A DNA stretch of 64,000 bases from Pseudaquabacterium terrae (GCF_013266755.1 NZ_JABRWJ010000005.1:310001-374000), one strand, 5' to 3'; positions 1 through 10,167 are shown, counted from the first letter of the stretch. Notes: generated by a model not told the origin, from the letters alone. Numbers and translations: made by a program.

Positions 1-1
1 G

Positions 2-1495
2 CCGCGCGGCGAGCCCGCGGCCAGCACGGCCTACCGCGACACCGCCGGCACCGCGCTGGCGCGCATCGCCGCCGCCAGCCGGCCCGCCGGCGAAACCGCG
101 CCCTCGGGCTTTCGGCTGCTGCCGAGCGGCGAGTTCGCGTTCAATGCGCGCGTCGCGCTGGCGCAGCGCGCCGAGCGCTCGCTCGACCTGCAGTGTTATC
201 ACATCCAGCGCGACGAGGCCGGTCGCATGCTGCTGCGCGCGCTGCGCGATGCGGCGCAGCGCGGCGTGCGCGTTCGGCTGCTGGTCGACGACTTCTACGC
301 CGCCGAGATCGACGACCTGCTGCTGGGTCTGGCGGCGCATCCGAACATCGAGCTGCGGTTGTTCAACCCGCTGCCGCTGCGCCGCGGCGCGCCGATCGTG
401 CGCCTGCTGCTGTCGCCGGGCAACTTCCAGCAGATGAACCACCGCATGCACAACAAGCTGTTCATCGCCGACAACGCGGCGGCGATCTACGGCGGGCGCA
501 ACATCGCGGACGAGTACTTCATGGGCCACCGCGAGGCCAACTTCATCGACATGGACGTGCTCTCGACCGGCCAGGTGGTCGACGAGCTCTCCACGGTCTT
601 CGATCGTTATTGGAACAGCGAGGTCGCGTGGCCGCTGCAGGCGCTGCTGCCGCCGCCTGAAGACGCGGCGCAGGCGCGCGCCGCCTTCGACGAGGCGGTA
701 CGCGACGCCAAGCCGGTGATGCCGCGCTACCGCCTCGATCCGCTGGGCCACACGCCCGTCGAGGCGCAGCTCTCCGAGGGCCGCCTGGTGCAGGCCCATG
801 CGAGCGCGAAGGTGCATGCCGATCCGCCGGAGAAGGCCACCGTGCGCAGCCTGCTGAACAAGCCCACTGCCGCGATGCAGGGCCTGCTCGACACGATGCA
901 GACCGCGCGCCGCTACGTCGCGATGACCTCGCCCTACTTCCTGCCCAACGACGCCGCGATGCAGCGCATGCGTTACGCCGGCCAGAACGGCGTCAAGCTG
1001 GTGCTGGTGACCAACTCGCTGGGCTCGACCGACGAGCCGCTGGTGCACGACCACTACAGCCGGCGCCGCATCGAGATGCTGAAGATGGGCATCGACATCT
1101 ACGAATTCAGCCCCACGCATGCGCAGCGCTCGCTCGGCTTCGGCTCGTTCGGCCAATCGGTGCCGCGGCTGCATGCCAAGGTGGCGATCGTCGACCATCG
1201 GCATGTGCTGGTCGGCTCGGTGAATCTCGACGCGCGCTCGGCGATCGGCAACACCGAGCTCGGCGTGGTGATCGACAGCCCGCCGCTGGCCGAGGATCTG
1301 AGCCAGCTGGTCACCGGCCGGCAGTTCGCCAACATGTACAAGCTGCGCCTGGCCGACGACGGCGAGCGCATCGAGTGGCTCAGCACCGAGGCCGACGGCC
1401 GGATCACCGCCACCAGCGAAGAGCCCGCCGGCAGCGCCTGGCTGCGCTTCAAGCTCTGGCTGCTGTCGCTGGTGGTCGACGAGCGCCTGCTGTAA
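2..1495 (+). CDS. clsC: ClsC-like phospholipase D / cardiolipin synthase family protein (5' partial)
   Basis: The reading frame is open from the first bases, so the start lies outside the window; the first in-frame ATG (227) is internal, because conserved sequence (FRLLPSGEFAFNARVALAQ) precedes it. Two HKD catalytic motifs are visible: HNKLFIAD at nt 449-472 and HAKVAIVD at nt 1172-1195, each followed by the usual GGRN or GSVNLD stretch. Two HxKxxxxD motifs define the PLD phosphodiesterase fold. The overall pattern fits the ClsC (YmdC) branch, which in E. coli makes cardiolipin from phosphatidylglycerol and phosphatidylethanolamine at the inner membrane. The visible part has 497 residues. Assignment to cardiolipin synthesis rather than another PLD activity is inference. 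The next gene starts 59 nt downstream. Confidence 0.85.
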   Translation, partial: PRGEPAASTAYRDTAGTALARIAAASRPAGETAPSGFRLLPSGEFAFNARVALAQRAERSLDLQCYHIQRDEAGRMLLRALRDAAQRGVRVRLLVDDFYAAEIDDLLLGLAAHPNIELRLFNPLPLRRGAPIVRLLLSPGNFQQMNHRMHNKLFIADNAAAIYGGRNIADEYFMGHREANFIDMDVLSTGQVVDELSTVFDRYWNSEVAWPLQALLPPPEDAAQARAAFDEAVRDAKPVMPRYRLDPLGHTPVEAQLSEGRLVQAHASAKVHADPPEKATVRSLLNKPTAAMQGLLDTMQTARRYVAMTSPYFLPNDAAMQRMRYAGQNGVKLVLVTNSLGSTDEPLVHDHYSRRRIEMLKMGIDIYEFSPTHAQRSLGFGSFGQSVPRLHAKVAIVDHRHVLVGSVNLDARSAIGNTELGVVIDSPPLAEDLSQLVTGRQFANMYKLRLADDGERIEWLSTEADGRITATSEEPAGSAWLRFKLWLLSLVVDERLL

Positions 1496-1554
1496 CTCCA
1501 GGCGCACGGCGCCGCGCTATGCTGCGGGCCCCTCCCGGCCCGAGCGAACCCGCC

Positions 1555-2148
1555 ATGCCTGCGATCAGCCGCTATCCCGTGCCCGACCTGGCCGACCTGC
1601 CCGAGGACATGCGCACGCGCATCCTCGAGGTGCAGGAGAAGGCCGGCTTCGTGCCCAACGTCTTCCTCGCGCTCGCGCACCGCCCGGCCGAATGGCGCGC
1701 CTTCATGGCCTACCACGACGCGCTGCTGCTGAAGGAGACCGGCTCACTGAGCAAGGGCGAGCGCGAGATGATCATCGTCGCCACGTCGGCGGTGAACCAG
1801 TGCCTGTACTGCGTCGTCGCGCACGGCGCGATCCTGCGCGTCTACGAGAAGAAGCCGCTGGTCGCCGACCAGGTGGCGGTGAACTACCGCAAGGCCGACA
1901 TCACGCCGCGCCAGCGCGCGATGCTGGATTTCGCGCTGAAGGTCTGCACTGAATCGCACACCATCGACGAAGCCGACTTCGCCGCGCTGAAGCCGCACGG
2001 CTTCGACGATGAAGACGCCTGGGACATCGCCGCGATCACCGCGTTCTTCGGCCTGTCGAACCGGATGGCCAACCTGACCGGCATGCGGCCGAACGATCAG
2101 TTCTACCTGATGGGCCGCGTGCCGCGCGACAAGTCCGCCGCCAAATGA
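1555..2148 (+). CDS. AhpD-like peroxidase-related protein (carboxymuconolactone decarboxylase fold)
   Basis: A 197-residue protein of the CMD/AhpD superfamily. It carries the redox motif CLYC (Cys83, Cys86) followed by His90 in NQCLYCVVAHGA, the pattern of the 'uncharacterized peroxidase-related enzyme' family. These proteins are thought to reduce peroxides or act as thiol-disulfide oxidoreductases; the substrate is unknown. I chose ATG 1555 (MPAISRYPVPDL) because family similarity begins there; an in-frame ATG at 1519 would add 12 residues. The stop overlaps the start of the next gene as ATGA (2145-2148), so the two are probably translationally coupled. Confidence 0.85.
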   Translation: MPAISRYPVPDLADLPEDMRTRILEVQEKAGFVPNVFLALAHRPAEWRAFMAYHDALLLKETGSLSKGEREMIIVATSAVNQCLYCVVAHGAILRVYEKKPLVADQVAVNYRKADITPRQRAMLDFALKVCTESHTIDEADFAALKPHGFDDEDAWDIAAITAFFGLSNRMANLTGMRPNDQFYLMGRVPRDKSAAK

Positions 2149-3017
2149 ATCATCTGCTATCACCCATTGTCGCCGGCGCCTGGCGCATGGCGAGCTGGAA
2201 CCTGACGCCGCAGCAGCGGCTGCGCTGGATCGAGCAGAACCTCGAGCTCGGCATCACCAGCTTCGACCATGCCGACATCTACGGCGGCTACCAGGTCGAG
2301 CAACAGTTCGGCGAGGCGCTGGCGCTGGCGCCCGCGCTGCGCCACGAGCTGCAGCTGGTCACCAAGTGCGGCATCAAGCTGGTCTCGCCGGCGCGGCCCG
2401 GCCACCGTTTCCACTGCTACGACACCTCGGCCGCGCACGTGCGCGCATCGGTCGACAACTCGCTGCGCGCGCTGCGCAGCGACCACATCGACCTGCTGCT
2501 GATCCACCGCCCCGATGCACTGATGGACGCGGCCGAGCTGGCCGACACCTTCGCCGCGCTGCGCCGCGAAGGCAAGGTGCATCACTTCGGCGTCTCGAAC
2601 TTCACGCCCTCGCAGCTCGAGCTGCTGCACCACCGCTGCCCGCTGGTGACCAACCAGCTCGAGCTGTCGCCGCTGCGCCTCGATGCGCTGCACGACGGCA
2701 CGCTGGACCAGTGCCAGCGGCTGGGCTTAAGGCCGATGATCTGGTCGCCGCTGGCCGGTGGGCGGATCTTCACCGGCGAGGACGAGGCGGCGCGCCGCGT
2801 GCGCCACGCGCTGCAGGCGCTGGCCGACGAGCTCGGCACGACGATCACGACGCTGGTCTTTGCGTGGCTGCTGCGCCACCCGAGTCGGCCGCTGCCGGTC
2901 ATCGGCTCGCAGCGCATCGAGGCTTCGCGCGAGGCGGTGGCGGCGCTCGACCTGAAGCTGACTGCCGAGCAGTGGTACCGGATATGGACCGCCGGCGCCG
3001 GGCACGAGGTGCCGTGA
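2145..3017 (+). CDS. Aldo/keto reductase, YdhF-like
   Basis: A 290-residue NADPH-dependent aldo/keto reductase. The AKR catalytic tetrad can be placed: Asp41 and Tyr46 in FDHADIYGGY, Lys74 in LVTKCGI and His121 in LLLIHRPD. The C-terminal PVIGSQRIE stretch matches the cofactor-binding loop. The closest known type is E. coli YdhF, whose physiological substrate is unsettled. The start codon lies inside the stop of the AhpD-like gene (ATGA overlap), so both form one translational unit. The stop is 3 nt from the convergent LysR gene. Confidence 0.9.
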   Translation: MNHLLSPIVAGAWRMASWNLTPQQRLRWIEQNLELGITSFDHADIYGGYQVEQQFGEALALAPALRHELQLVTKCGIKLVSPARPGHRFHCYDTSAAHVRASVDNSLRALRSDHIDLLLIHRPDALMDAAELADTFAALRREGKVHHFGVSNFTPSQLELLHHRCPLVTNQLELSPLRLDALHDGTLDQCQRLGLRPMIWSPLAGGRIFTGEDEAARRVRHALQALADELGTTITTLVFAWLLRHPSRPLPVIGSQRIEASREAVAALDLKLTAEQWYRIWTAGAGHEVP

Positions 3018-3020
3018 CGC

Positions 3021-3917
3021 TCAACGAGGCAGCGGCATCGCCGCCGCCTCGCGCAACAGCCAGGCGCAGAAGCGCTCGGCCTTGACGCTGCGCTGCGCGC
3101 GCCGCAGCGCGACGTAGCGATGGCCGCTTTCGCAGAAGCCGAGCGGCGCGACGAGCCGTCCGGCGGCGAGGTCGTCGACCACCAGGTGCCAGGGCGCGAT
3201 GCAGATGCCCAGCCCGGCGGCCGCCGCCTGCAGCGTGAACTCGTAGTGCTCGAACAACTGGCCGCCGGGCTTCGGTGCCGGGCAGCCGGCGCGCGTGGCC
3301 CACTGCACCCACGCGTCGGGCCGTGTGCGGGTGCGCAGCAGCTGCGCGCCGCGCAGGTCGGCGGGTGCGCGCAGGCGGATCGACGCTGCGAGCGACGGCG
3401 CCAGCACCGGCCCCAGCCATTCAGGAAACAGCGCTTCGACGACGATGCGTCCGGACGCTGCGGGCGCCTCGTCGTCCAGCGTGATGACGACATCGAAGCG
3501 CTCGCGCTCGACGCTCACCGCGCGATCGGCCGTGCTCAGGCGCACGTCGATCTCCGGGTGCACGGCCTGCAGGCGGTAGAGCCGCGGAAACAGCCAGCGC
3601 AGCGTGAAGGTGCTGAAGCACGACACGTCGAGCGTGCCCGCCGGCTCGTCGGCCACGGCGCGCACGACCGCCTCGATGCGGTCGAAGGCATCGCTGAGCG
3701 GCGGCAGCAGCAGGCGGCCGGCCTCCGTCAGCGCCGGCCGCTGCTTCGGCCCGTCGAACAGCAGCACGCCGAGCGCGTCCTCGAGCTGCCGCACCTGGCG
3801 GCTGATCGCGCCCGGCGTCACGGCGAGCTCGTCGGCGGCGGCGGTCATGCGGCCGAGCCGCCCGGCCGCCTCGAAGGCGCGCAAGGCGTTGAGCGGGGGC
3901 AGGCGGCGCTTCATCAT
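3021..3917 (-). CDS. LysR-family regulator, GcvA type
   Basis: A 298-residue LysR regulator. The N-terminal helix-turn-helix (LNALRAFEAAGRLGRMTAAA to the QLED segment, residues about 9-65) has the GcvA-type PLNALRAFEA opening, followed by a periplasmic-binding-protein-like effector domain. It is divergent from the tautomerase gene, the usual arrangement for a LysR regulator and its target. Two start codons are adjacent (3917 and 3914). An operator-like palindrome (3918-3934) sits directly against them, leaving no room for a Shine-Dalgarno sequence, so translation may be leaderless or start further in. Control of the tautomerase gene is inference. Confidence 0.88.
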   Translation of the reverse strand: MMKRRLPPLNALRAFEAAGRLGRMTAAADELAVTPGAISRQVRQLEDALGVLLFDGPKQRPALTEAGRLLLPPLSDAFDRIEAVVRAVADEPAGTLDVSCFSTFTLRWLFPRLYRLQAVHPEIDVRLSTADRAVSVERERFDVVITLDDEAPAASGRIVVEALFPEWLGPVLAPSLAASIRLRAPADLRGAQLLRTRTRPDAWVQWATRAGCPAPKPGGQLFEHYEFTLQAAAAGLGICIAPWHLVVDDLAAGRLVAPLGFCESGHRYVALRRAQRSVKAERFCAWLLREAAAMPLPR

Positions 3918-3934
3918 TGTGATCGTAGATCACA
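3918..3934. promoter_or_regulatory. LysR-box-like palindrome between lysR and the tautomerase gene
   Basis: TGTGATC-GTA-GATCACA is a perfect inverted repeat with 7-bp arms. It contains the T-N11-A core (TGATCGTAGATCA) typical of LysR boxes. It touches the start codon of the LysR gene and lies about 80 bp upstream of the tautomerase start, a position suited to autorepression plus control of the divergent gene. The palindrome is directly visible; its role as operator is inference. Confidence 0.55.
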
Positions 3935-4015
3935 TAGGCGGGCCGCCAAAATGATTTTGATTCCATGGCAGACAACGGTAGAACTGCGTCTGTCGTCATC
4001 TTCAGCAAAAGTCAC

Positions 4016-4411
4016 ATGCCGTTCATCCACACCGCGCTTCCCCACGACACGCCCGCGCCGCAGCGCGAGGCCATCGTCATGGGCATCCACCATGCGCTGA
4101 TCGAAGCCATCGGCATGCCCGAGGACGAGCTGTTCAACCTGGTGTCCGACTATCAACCGGGGCAGTTCTTCTGCAGCCGCAGCTTCAACGGCATCACGCG
4201 CTCCGATCGCGTCGTGGCGATCGAGATCACGCTGCGCCGCGGGCGCAGCGATGCGATGAAGCGTGCGCTGTACGCGGCCATCGCCGACAAGCTGCAGGCC
4301 GCCGGCGTCGCACCGCCGGACGTGTTCATCTTCATGCACGAGAACGACTACTCCGACTGGTCGGTCGGCAACGGCCGTTTCGCGATGGAGCTGCAGCAGC
4401 AGCGCGGCTGA
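4016..4411 (+). CDS. Tautomerase family protein (Pro1-type)
   Basis: A 131-residue member of the longer 4-oxalocrotonate tautomerase-like family. I set the start at ATG 4016 rather than the in-frame ATG 3965, because this superfamily uses the amino-terminal proline, exposed by Met removal, as catalytic base, and 4016 gives MPFIHTAL. Conserved features include GIHHALIEAIGMPEDELFN and the C-terminal FMHENDYSDWSVG. Such enzymes catalyse keto-enol tautomerisation, often of ring-cleavage products; the actual substrate is unknown. It is divergent from the LysR regulator, which probably controls it. Confidence 0.87.
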   Translation: MPFIHTALPHDTPAPQREAIVMGIHHALIEAIGMPEDELFNLVSDYQPGQFFCSRSFNGITRSDRVVAIEITLRRGRSDAMKRALYAAIADKLQAAGVAPPDVFIFMHENDYSDWSVGNGRFAMELQQQRG

Positions 4412-4418
4412 GGCGCCC

Positions 4419-5192
4419 TCAGGCGCGACGGCGAGCGACGATGAACAGCCGCGGGAAGGCCAGCAGGCGCTGGCCGTCGGCGCGCGCCGGATAGGCGGCG
4501 TCGATGCGGCGCTGGTACTCGGCCAGGTACAGCGCCTGCAGCTCGGGTGACAGCGGATCGACGAAGGGCTTGAGCCCCGTCGCGCGCACCCACTGCACGA
4601 TGGCGGCCGCGTCGGCCATCGGATGCTGGTAGATCGTGCGCCAGACATCGACCTCGGCCAGCGGCGCGAGCAGGTCGTAGTAAGCAGCCACCGGCAGCAC
4701 GCGGGCGCGCAGCTTGTCGGCGTCGCCGATCGCGGCGGCGAAGCGCGCATCGGCGGCCGTCTCGCGCATCAGCACGTGCGATGGCTCGTCGAGGTTGTCC
4801 GGCATCTGCAGCGCCAGCACGCCGCCGGGCGCCAGCGTCGAGACCAGCCGCGGCAGCAGCTGCGCATGGTCGGGCACCCATTGCAGCGCGGCGTTGCTGT
4901 AGACCAGGTCGGCCGGCGCATCCGGCTGCCAGGCGGCGATGTCGCTCAGTTCGAAGCTCAGCGACGGCAGCCGCTCGCGCGCACTGGTGATCATCGCCGG
5001 CGAGTTGTCGGTGCCGACCACCTGGGAATCGGGGAAGCGCTGCACCAGCAGCTCGGTCGAATTGCCGGGACCGCAGCCCAGGTCGAACACGCGCTGCGGC
5101 GACTGCAGTGGCACGCGCGCCAGCAGCTCGACCGCGGGGCGCGTGCGCTCGTCCTCGAAGCGGCGGTACAGCGCGGGGTTCCAGTCGCTCAT
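4419..5192 (-). CDS. tam: Trans-aconitate 2-methyltransferase
   Basis: A 257-residue SAM-dependent methyltransferase. The N-terminal [20 protein letters not shown] and motif [10 protein letters not shown] (residues 36-44) are diagnostic of Tam, and the [11 protein letters not shown] segment also fits. Tam methylates trans-aconitate, an aconitase inhibitor formed from cis-aconitate. The ATG at 5192 follows the stop of the upstream transporter ATPase by 1 nt, so it looks like the last gene of the peptide-transporter operon. The open frame reaches 35 codons further upstream, but that part overlaps the ATPase gene and has no family similarity. Confidence 0.93.
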   Translation of the reverse strand: MSDWNPALYRRFEDERTRPAVELLARVPLQSPQRVFDLGCGPGNSTELLVQRFPDSQVVGTDNSPAMITSARERLPSLSFELSDIAAWQPDAPADLVYSNAALQWVPDHAQLLPRLVSTLAPGGVLALQMPDNLDEPSHVLMRETAADARFAAAIGDADKLRARVLPVAAYYDLLAPLAEVDVWRTIYQHPMADAAAIVQWVRATGLKPFVDPLSPELQALYLAEYQRRIDAAYPARADGQRLLAFPRLFIVARRRA

Positions 5193-5193
5193 C

Positions 5194-6831
5194 TCAAGCT
5201 CCCGTGCAAGCGGCGGCCGGCGCGGTCGCCGCGAACGCCGGCGTCGCCGCCAGCAGCGCGCGCGTGTACTCGTGGCGCGGATCATCGAAGACCGCATCGC
5301 GGCTGCCCTGCTCGACGATGCGGCCCGATTGCATCACGACCACCCGGTCGGCGATCTGCTCGACGGCGGCCAGATCGTGCGAGATGAACAGGCACGCGAA
5401 GCCGTGCTCGCGCTGCAGCTGCTTGAAGAGCCTCAGCACCTGGGCCTGGATCGTCATGTCGAGCGCCGACACCGGCTCGTCGGCGACCACCAGCGCGGGC
5501 TTGCGCACCAGCGCGCGGGCGATCGCGACGCGCTGGCGCTGACCGCCGGATAACTCGTGACCGAAGCGGCCAGCAAAGCCGGCAAGGCCGACCTCGGCGA
5601 GCATCGTCTCGGTGCGCCGGCGGCGCTCGGCGGCGTCGAGGCCGGGCACGAGGCGCAGCGGCTCCTCGACGATCTCGCCGATGCGCTGGCGCGGGTCGAG
5701 CGACGAGTACGGGTCCTGGAACACCAGTTGGCAGGCCATGCGGAAGGGCCGCAGCGCGCCGCCGCGCAAGCCCCGCATGTCGCGCCCCTGCCAGCGGATC
5801 TCGCCGCCGTGGCTGTCGACCAGGCGCAGCAGCGCGCGGCCGAGCGTCGTCTTGCCGGAGCCGCTGCCGCCGACCACGGCCACCGTCTCGCCGGGCCGGA
5901 TCGCCAGGTCCACCGCATCGAGCGCGCGGAAGCCGGCACTGCGCCGGAACAAGCCCGGGCGCCGGCCCGGGTAGACCACGCTCAGGTCCTTCACCTCGAC
6001 CAGCGGCGCGCCGATCGCCTCCACCGGCGGCTCGGCACCGCGGCGCGGCAGCGCGTCGACCAGCGTGCGCGTGTAGTCGCAGCGCGGTGCGAACAGCACC
6101 TGCGCGGTCGCGCCCTGCTCGATCAGCTTGCCCTTCTCCATCACCACCGCCCGCTGCGCGTAGCGGGCGACGAGGCCGAGGTTGTGCGTGATCAGCAGCA
6201 CGGCAGTCTGCTGCTCGCGGGTCAGCTCGAGCATCAGGTCCAGCACCTCGCGCTGCGTGAGCGTATCGAGCGCGGTGGTCGGCTCGTCGGCGATCAACAG
6301 GCGCGGCTTCAACAGCATCACCGAGGCCAGCATGATGCGCTGGCGCATGCCGCCGGAGAACTCGTGCGGGTAGGCGCGCAGGCACACCTGCGGGTCGCGG
6401 ATCTGGATGCGTTCGAGCATCGCGATGCAACGGCGGCGGCGCTCGGCGGCAGCGAGCCGCGTGTGCAGCTTGAGCCCCTCTTCCATCTGTGCGCCGATGG
6501 TGTGCGCCGGGTTCAGCGAGACCATCGGCTCCTGGAACACCATGCCGATGCCCGGACCACGCAGCGCGCGCAACTGCTCGGGCTTCGTCGCGCCGAGATC
6601 ACGCCCGTCGAGCAGCAGCCGCCCGCCCGTGCGCACGACCCCCGGTGGCAGCAGCCCGAGCACCGAACGCGCGGCCAGCGTCTTGCCGCTGCCCGATTCG
6701 CCGACCAGCGCGAGCACCTCGCCGGCCTGCAGCTCGAACGACACATCGTCGACCAGCTTCAGGCCGCGCGCCGGCGCTTCGAGGGTCAGGCCTTGCACCG
6801 ACAACAAGGGCATCAGCAGTTCTCTCTTCAT
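5194..6831 (-). CDS. Dipeptide/oligopeptide ABC transporter, fused double ATPase (GsiA/DppDF type)
   Basis: A 545-residue protein with two complete ABC nucleotide-binding domains in tandem. The first has Walker A GESGSGKT (residues 44-51) and signature FSGGMRQR; the second has Walker A GGSGSGKT and signature LSGGQRQR, each followed by the DEP Walker B. Such double ATPases energise peptide, glutathione or nickel importers. The start at 6831 overlaps the stop of the upstream permease by one base (TGATG), a typical coupled junction; a second in-frame ATG at 6813 is possible. The frame runs far upstream only because the permease gene lacks stops in it. Confidence 0.93.
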   Translation of the reverse strand: MKRELLMPLLSVQGLTLEAPARGLKLVDDVSFELQAGEVLALVGESGSGKTLAARSVLGLLPPGVVRTGGRLLLDGRDLGATKPEQLRALRGPGIGMVFQEPMVSLNPAHTIGAQMEEGLKLHTRLAAAERRRRCIAMLERIQIRDPQVCLRAYPHEFSGGMRQRIMLASVMLLKPRLLIADEPTTALDTLTQREVLDLMLELTREQQTAVLLITHNLGLVARYAQRAVVMEKGKLIEQGATAQVLFAPRCDYTRTLVDALPRRGAEPPVEAIGAPLVEVKDLSVVYPGRRPGLFRRSAGFRALDAVDLAIRPGETVAVVGGSGSGKTTLGRALLRLVDSHGGEIRWQGRDMRGLRGGALRPFRMACQLVFQDPYSSLDPRQRIGEIVEEPLRLVPGLDAAERRRRTETMLAEVGLAGFAGRFGHELSGGQRQRVAIARALVRKPALVVADEPVSALDMTIQAQVLRLFKQLQREHGFACLFISHDLAAVEQIADRVVVMQSGRIVEQGSRDAVFDDPRHEYTRALLAATPAFAATAPAAACTGA

Positions 6832-7634
6832 CAGCGGACCATGCGGGGGTCGAGGCGGTCGCGCACGGCATCCCCGAGCAGGTTGATACCGAGCAAAGTG
6901 AGCGCAATGCACAGGCCCGGCGCGATGCCCAGCCACATCGCCGACTGCAGGTACGGCCGCGCGCCGGCGAGCATGTTGCCCCAGGTCGGCGCCGGCGGCG
7001 CGACGCCGAGGCCGAGGAAGCTCAGCGCACTCTCGGCGAGCAGCACCCAGCCGAACATCGACGTCGCCAGCACCGCCACCGGTGCGACGCAGTTCGGCAG
7101 CACGTGGCGCAGCATCGTCAGCCACTCGGGGTTGCCGATCATGCGCGAGGCCTCGACGAATTCCCGCTCGCGCAGCGACAACACCGTCCCGCGCACGATG
7201 CGCGCGACCGACGGCGCATAGGCCAGCCCGAGCGCCGCGACGACGCCCCAGCGGCTGGCACCGAGCACGACGATCATGCCCATCGCCAGCAGGATGCCGG
7301 GGAACGCGAGCAGCGCATCGTTGACCGCCATCAGCACCCGGTCGAGCCAGCCGCGCACGAAGCCGGCGAGCACGCCGATCGCCGCGCCGAGCACGACGGC
7401 CAGCAGCACCGTGCACAAGGCAATCAGGCAGCTCGTTGCCGCGCCGGTCATCGCGCGCGACAACACGTCGCGGCCGAACTCGTCGGTGCCCCACCAGTGC
7501 GCGGCCGACGGTGCCGCGAGCTTGACGCCGAGGTTCACGGCCAGCGGGTCGTGCGGCGTCCACAGCGCCGCCAGGCTGGCCATCATCACCACCGCACCGA
7601 CGATCACCCCACCGATCAATGCGTTGCTTCTCAT
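6831..7634 (-). CDS. Peptide ABC transporter permease, DppC type
   Basis: A 267-residue inner-membrane permease with an N-terminal transmembrane segment ([18 protein letters not shown]), the DppC-like N-terminal stretch ([14 protein letters not shown]) and the coupling EAA region ([21 protein letters not shown]). Its start overlaps the DppB-type stop as ATGA (7631-7634), and its stop overlaps the ATPase start. Together with the DppB-type partner it forms the translocation pore of a peptide-type importer. Confidence 0.92.
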   Translation of the reverse strand: MRSNALIGGVIVGAVVMMASLAALWTPHDPLAVNLGVKLAAPSAAHWWGTDEFGRDVLSRAMTGAATSCLIALCTVLLAVVLGAAIGVLAGFVRGWLDRVLMAVNDALLAFPGILLAMGMIVVLGASRWGVVAALGLAYAPSVARIVRGTVLSLREREFVEASRMIGNPEWLTMLRHVLPNCVAPVAVLATSMFGWVLLAESALSFLGLGVAPPAPTWGNMLAGARPYLQSAMWLGIAPGLCIALTLLGINLLGDAVRDRLDPRMVR

Positions 7635-8575
7635 GCCACGCTCACCCGCGGATCGAAGAGCGGATAACAGAGGTCGACCAGCAGGTTCACCAGCACGTAG
7701 ATCACCGCGGTGAACAAGAGGCAGCCCTGCACCACCGGATAGTCGCGCGCGAAGATCGCATCGACCAGCAGCCGGCCGAGCCCCGGCAGCGTGAACACCG
7801 TCTCCAGCACCGCGATGCCGCCGAGCAGGTTGCCGAGCACCAGGCCGATCAGCGTCAGCGTCGGCGCAAAGGCATTCGGCAGCACGTGGCGCAGCAGCAC
7901 GCGCGATTCACTCGCGCCCTTGGCCCGCGCATGCGTCACGTATTCGAGCCGCAGCACTTCGATCGCGCTGGCGCGTGACATGCGCGTCAGCACGCCGATC
8001 TCGATCAAGGTCAGCGTGACCACCGGCAGCACGATGTAGGTCAGCGCCTGGCGCCAGTCGTCGCCGAACGACACGTAGCCGACCACCGGCAGCCAGCCGA
8101 GCTGCATGCCGAAGACCAGCAGCATCAGCAGGCCGAGCCAGAAGCTCGGCACCGACAGCAGCAGCGTCGCGCCGCCGACGATCGCGACATCGAGCGGCTT
8201 GTCCTGCTTCCACGCCGCCAGCATCCCGAGCGGCACCGCGATCAGCGCCGCGGCAGCGACCGCCAGCAGCACGATCACCGCCGAGACCTGGAAGCGTTCG
8301 AGGATCAGCGGCAGCACCGCCTCGCCATTGGTGATCGACTGGCCGAGGTCGCCGCGGCCGGCGGCCGCCAGCCAGTGGCCGAACTGCAGCGGCAGCGGCG
8401 CATCGAGCCCCATGCGCTGGCGCAATTCGGCGACTTGCGCTTCATCGGCCGCGTCGCCGAGCATCAGCTGCACCGGGTCGCCAGGGATCGCGCGCATCAG
8501 CACGAAAACCGCCAGCGCCACCAGCAGCAGGGTCGGCAGGGTCAGCGCCAGCCGGCGCAGCAGGTAGCCGAGCAT
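7631..8575 (-). CDS. Peptide ABC transporter permease, DppB type
   Basis: A 314-residue inner-membrane permease. It begins with the family hallmark [16 protein letters not shown] and [12 protein letters not shown], and has the EAA coupling region ([21 protein letters not shown]). Several hydrophobic helices are evident. It follows the binding-protein gene by 13 nt and overlaps the DppC-type gene by 4 nt, so it belongs to the same operon. Confidence 0.93.
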   Translation of the reverse strand: MLGYLLRRLALTLPTLLLVALAVFVLMRAIPGDPVQLMLGDAADEAQVAELRQRMGLDAPLPLQFGHWLAAAGRGDLGQSITNGEAVLPLILERFQVSAVIVLLAVAAAALIAVPLGMLAAWKQDKPLDVAIVGGATLLLSVPSFWLGLLMLLVFGMQLGWLPVVGYVSFGDDWRQALTYIVLPVVTLTLIEIGVLTRMSRASAIEVLRLEYVTHARAKGASESRVLLRHVLPNAFAPTLTLIGLVLGNLLGGIAVLETVFTLPGLGRLLVDAIFARDYPVVQGCLLFTAVIYVLVNLLVDLCYPLFDPRVSVA

Positions 8576-8588
8576 GGTGTTGTCGCGG

Positions 8589-10145
8589 TCAGCGTGCGGC
8601 GAGCTTGACGTTCCACAGGCGCGGCTGCGCCAGCGCCCAGTTCTTGTAGCCCTGCATCCTCTTGCTGTGGGCCGTGATCTCGAGGCCGTTGTACAGCACG
8701 ATCAGCGGCACCTCGTCGAGCAATCGCTTGTGCAACTCGTCGAACAGCGCCTGGCGCTTGGTCTTGTCGATCGTCTCCATGCTCGCGTTCAAGGCCGCCT
8801 GCGCCTCGGCGCTGTCCCACACCTTGCGCGGCTGCGTGTCCTTCGGGCCGGTGAACATCTCGAAGTTCAGCGACGGATCGAGCCGCGCCGAGTACGAGAA
8901 GCTCATCGCCTGGTAGTTGCCCTTGGTGTAGCGGTCGAGCTGGGTCGCCCAGTCGAGCACTTCGAGCTCGACCTTCATCCCTGCCTGCTGCAGCATCGAT
9001 TGCGCCAGCACCGCGACATCGAACATCGCGCCGTAGCGCTTGTTGGCCATCAGCTTGATCGGCTGCCCGGCGTAGCCGGCCTCGGCCAGCAGCTTCTTGG
9101 CCTGCGCCAGGTCGTGCGTGAAGCCCTGCGCCTGCGCCGCGCTGTAGTACGGGCTGGTCGCCGGGATGGCAGAGTTGTTGCGCCGCGCCAGCGCATTGCT
9201 GACGCCACGCACCAGCGCCGGGTGATCGATGGCCAGCGCCATTGCGCGGCGGATGCGCACGTCCTTCAGCAGCGGATCGCGGGTCTGCAGCAGGATCGCC
9301 GACAGGCTCATCGTCTCGGCCTTGTCGACCGCCAGCAGCGGCGACGCGGCGATCTCGCCCAGGTCGGCGACGTCGACATCGTTGACCAACTCGACCTGGC
9401 CGCTGATCAGCGCGGCCTTCGCCGCCGCGCCGTCGGGGATGACCATGAAGCGCAGGCGCTCGATCTCGGCCTTCTTGCCCCCGGTATTGCCGTCACGCGG
9501 CTCGTTGCGCGACGCGTAGGGGTCGAAGCGTTGCAGCTCGATGTACTGGCCGCGCTTCCATTCGCCGAGCTTGAACGGGCCGGTGCCGATCGGCGCGATC
9601 CATTTGCCGTCGGGGCCGACCGATGCGCGGTGAACGATGCCGGAACCGCCGCAATCGGCGCGCGCCATCATCGCGAGGAACAGCGCCGAGGGCTTGTCGA
9701 GCTGGAACACGACGGTCTTCGGATCCGGCGCTTCGACCGCCAGGATCTTGGTGATGCCGCGGCCGTCGAATTCGTTCAGGCAGCGCCAGTTGGTCGCGGG
9801 TGTCAGGAAGCGCCTCCAGCTCCAGACCACATCGTCGGCCACCAGCGGCGCGCCGTTGTGGAAGCGCAGGCCATCGCGCAGCTTGAAGGTGTAGGTCTTG
9901 CCGTCCTTCGACACCTCCACCTTCTGCGCCAGCAGCGGGCCGACGCTGGTGTCCTCCTTCAGCGCGACCAGGCCTTCGACCAGGTGCAGCATCACCGCAT
10001 CGGTCGTCGCGTCGCGGTTGACGCCCGGATCGGTCGAGCGGATGTCGGCGTTCAAGCGCGCGCGCAGCAGTTGGGCCTGCGCGGGCACGGCCGCGGCGGC
10101 CAGCAGCGCGGCGGCGATCAGCGTCAAAACCTTCGGCATCTTCAT
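8589..10145 (-). CDS. Peptide-type ABC transporter substrate-binding protein (SBP family 5)
   Basis: A 518-residue periplasmic binding protein. It has a Sec signal peptide (cleavage near AQA, residue 25) and family-5 landmarks such as FKLRDGLRFHNGAPLVADDV, GTGPFKLGEW and the VRIRRAMALAIDH segment. Family-5 proteins bind peptides, opines, nickel-chelates or glutathione; the ligand cannot be read from the sequence. The gene lies 22 nt downstream of a C45-family acyltransferase or peptidase gene, which hints at an acylated peptide or amino-acid conjugate as substrate (inference). Confidence 0.92.
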   Translation of the reverse strand: MKMPKVLTLIAAALLAAAAVPAQAQLLRARLNADIRSTDPGVNRDATTDAVMLHLVEGLVALKEDTSVGPLLAQKVEVSKDGKTYTFKLRDGLRFHNGAPLVADDVVWSWRRFLTPATNWRCLNEFDGRGITKILAVEAPDPKTVVFQLDKPSALFLAMMARADCGGSGIVHRASVGPDGKWIAPIGTGPFKLGEWKRGQYIELQRFDPYASRNEPRDGNTGGKKAEIERLRFMVIPDGAAAKAALISGQVELVNDVDVADLGEIAASPLLAVDKAETMSLSAILLQTRDPLLKDVRIRRAMALAIDHPALVRGVSNALARRNNSAIPATSPYYSAAQAQGFTHDLAQAKKLLAEAGYAGQPIKLMANKRYGAMFDVAVLAQSMLQQAGMKVELEVLDWATQLDRYTKGNYQAMSFSYSARLDPSLNFEMFTGPKDTQPRKVWDSAEAQAALNASMETIDKTKRQALFDELHKRLLDEVPLIVLYNGLEITAHSKRMQGYKNWALAQPRLWNVKLAAR

Positions 10146-10167
10146 CGGGAGCCTCTTTCGGAGCGTC

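Noticed and set aside
3965-4015. Upstream in-frame ATG (3965) as start of the tautomerase
   Set aside because: It would bury the catalytic amino-terminal proline; ATG 4016 gives the required Met-Pro start.
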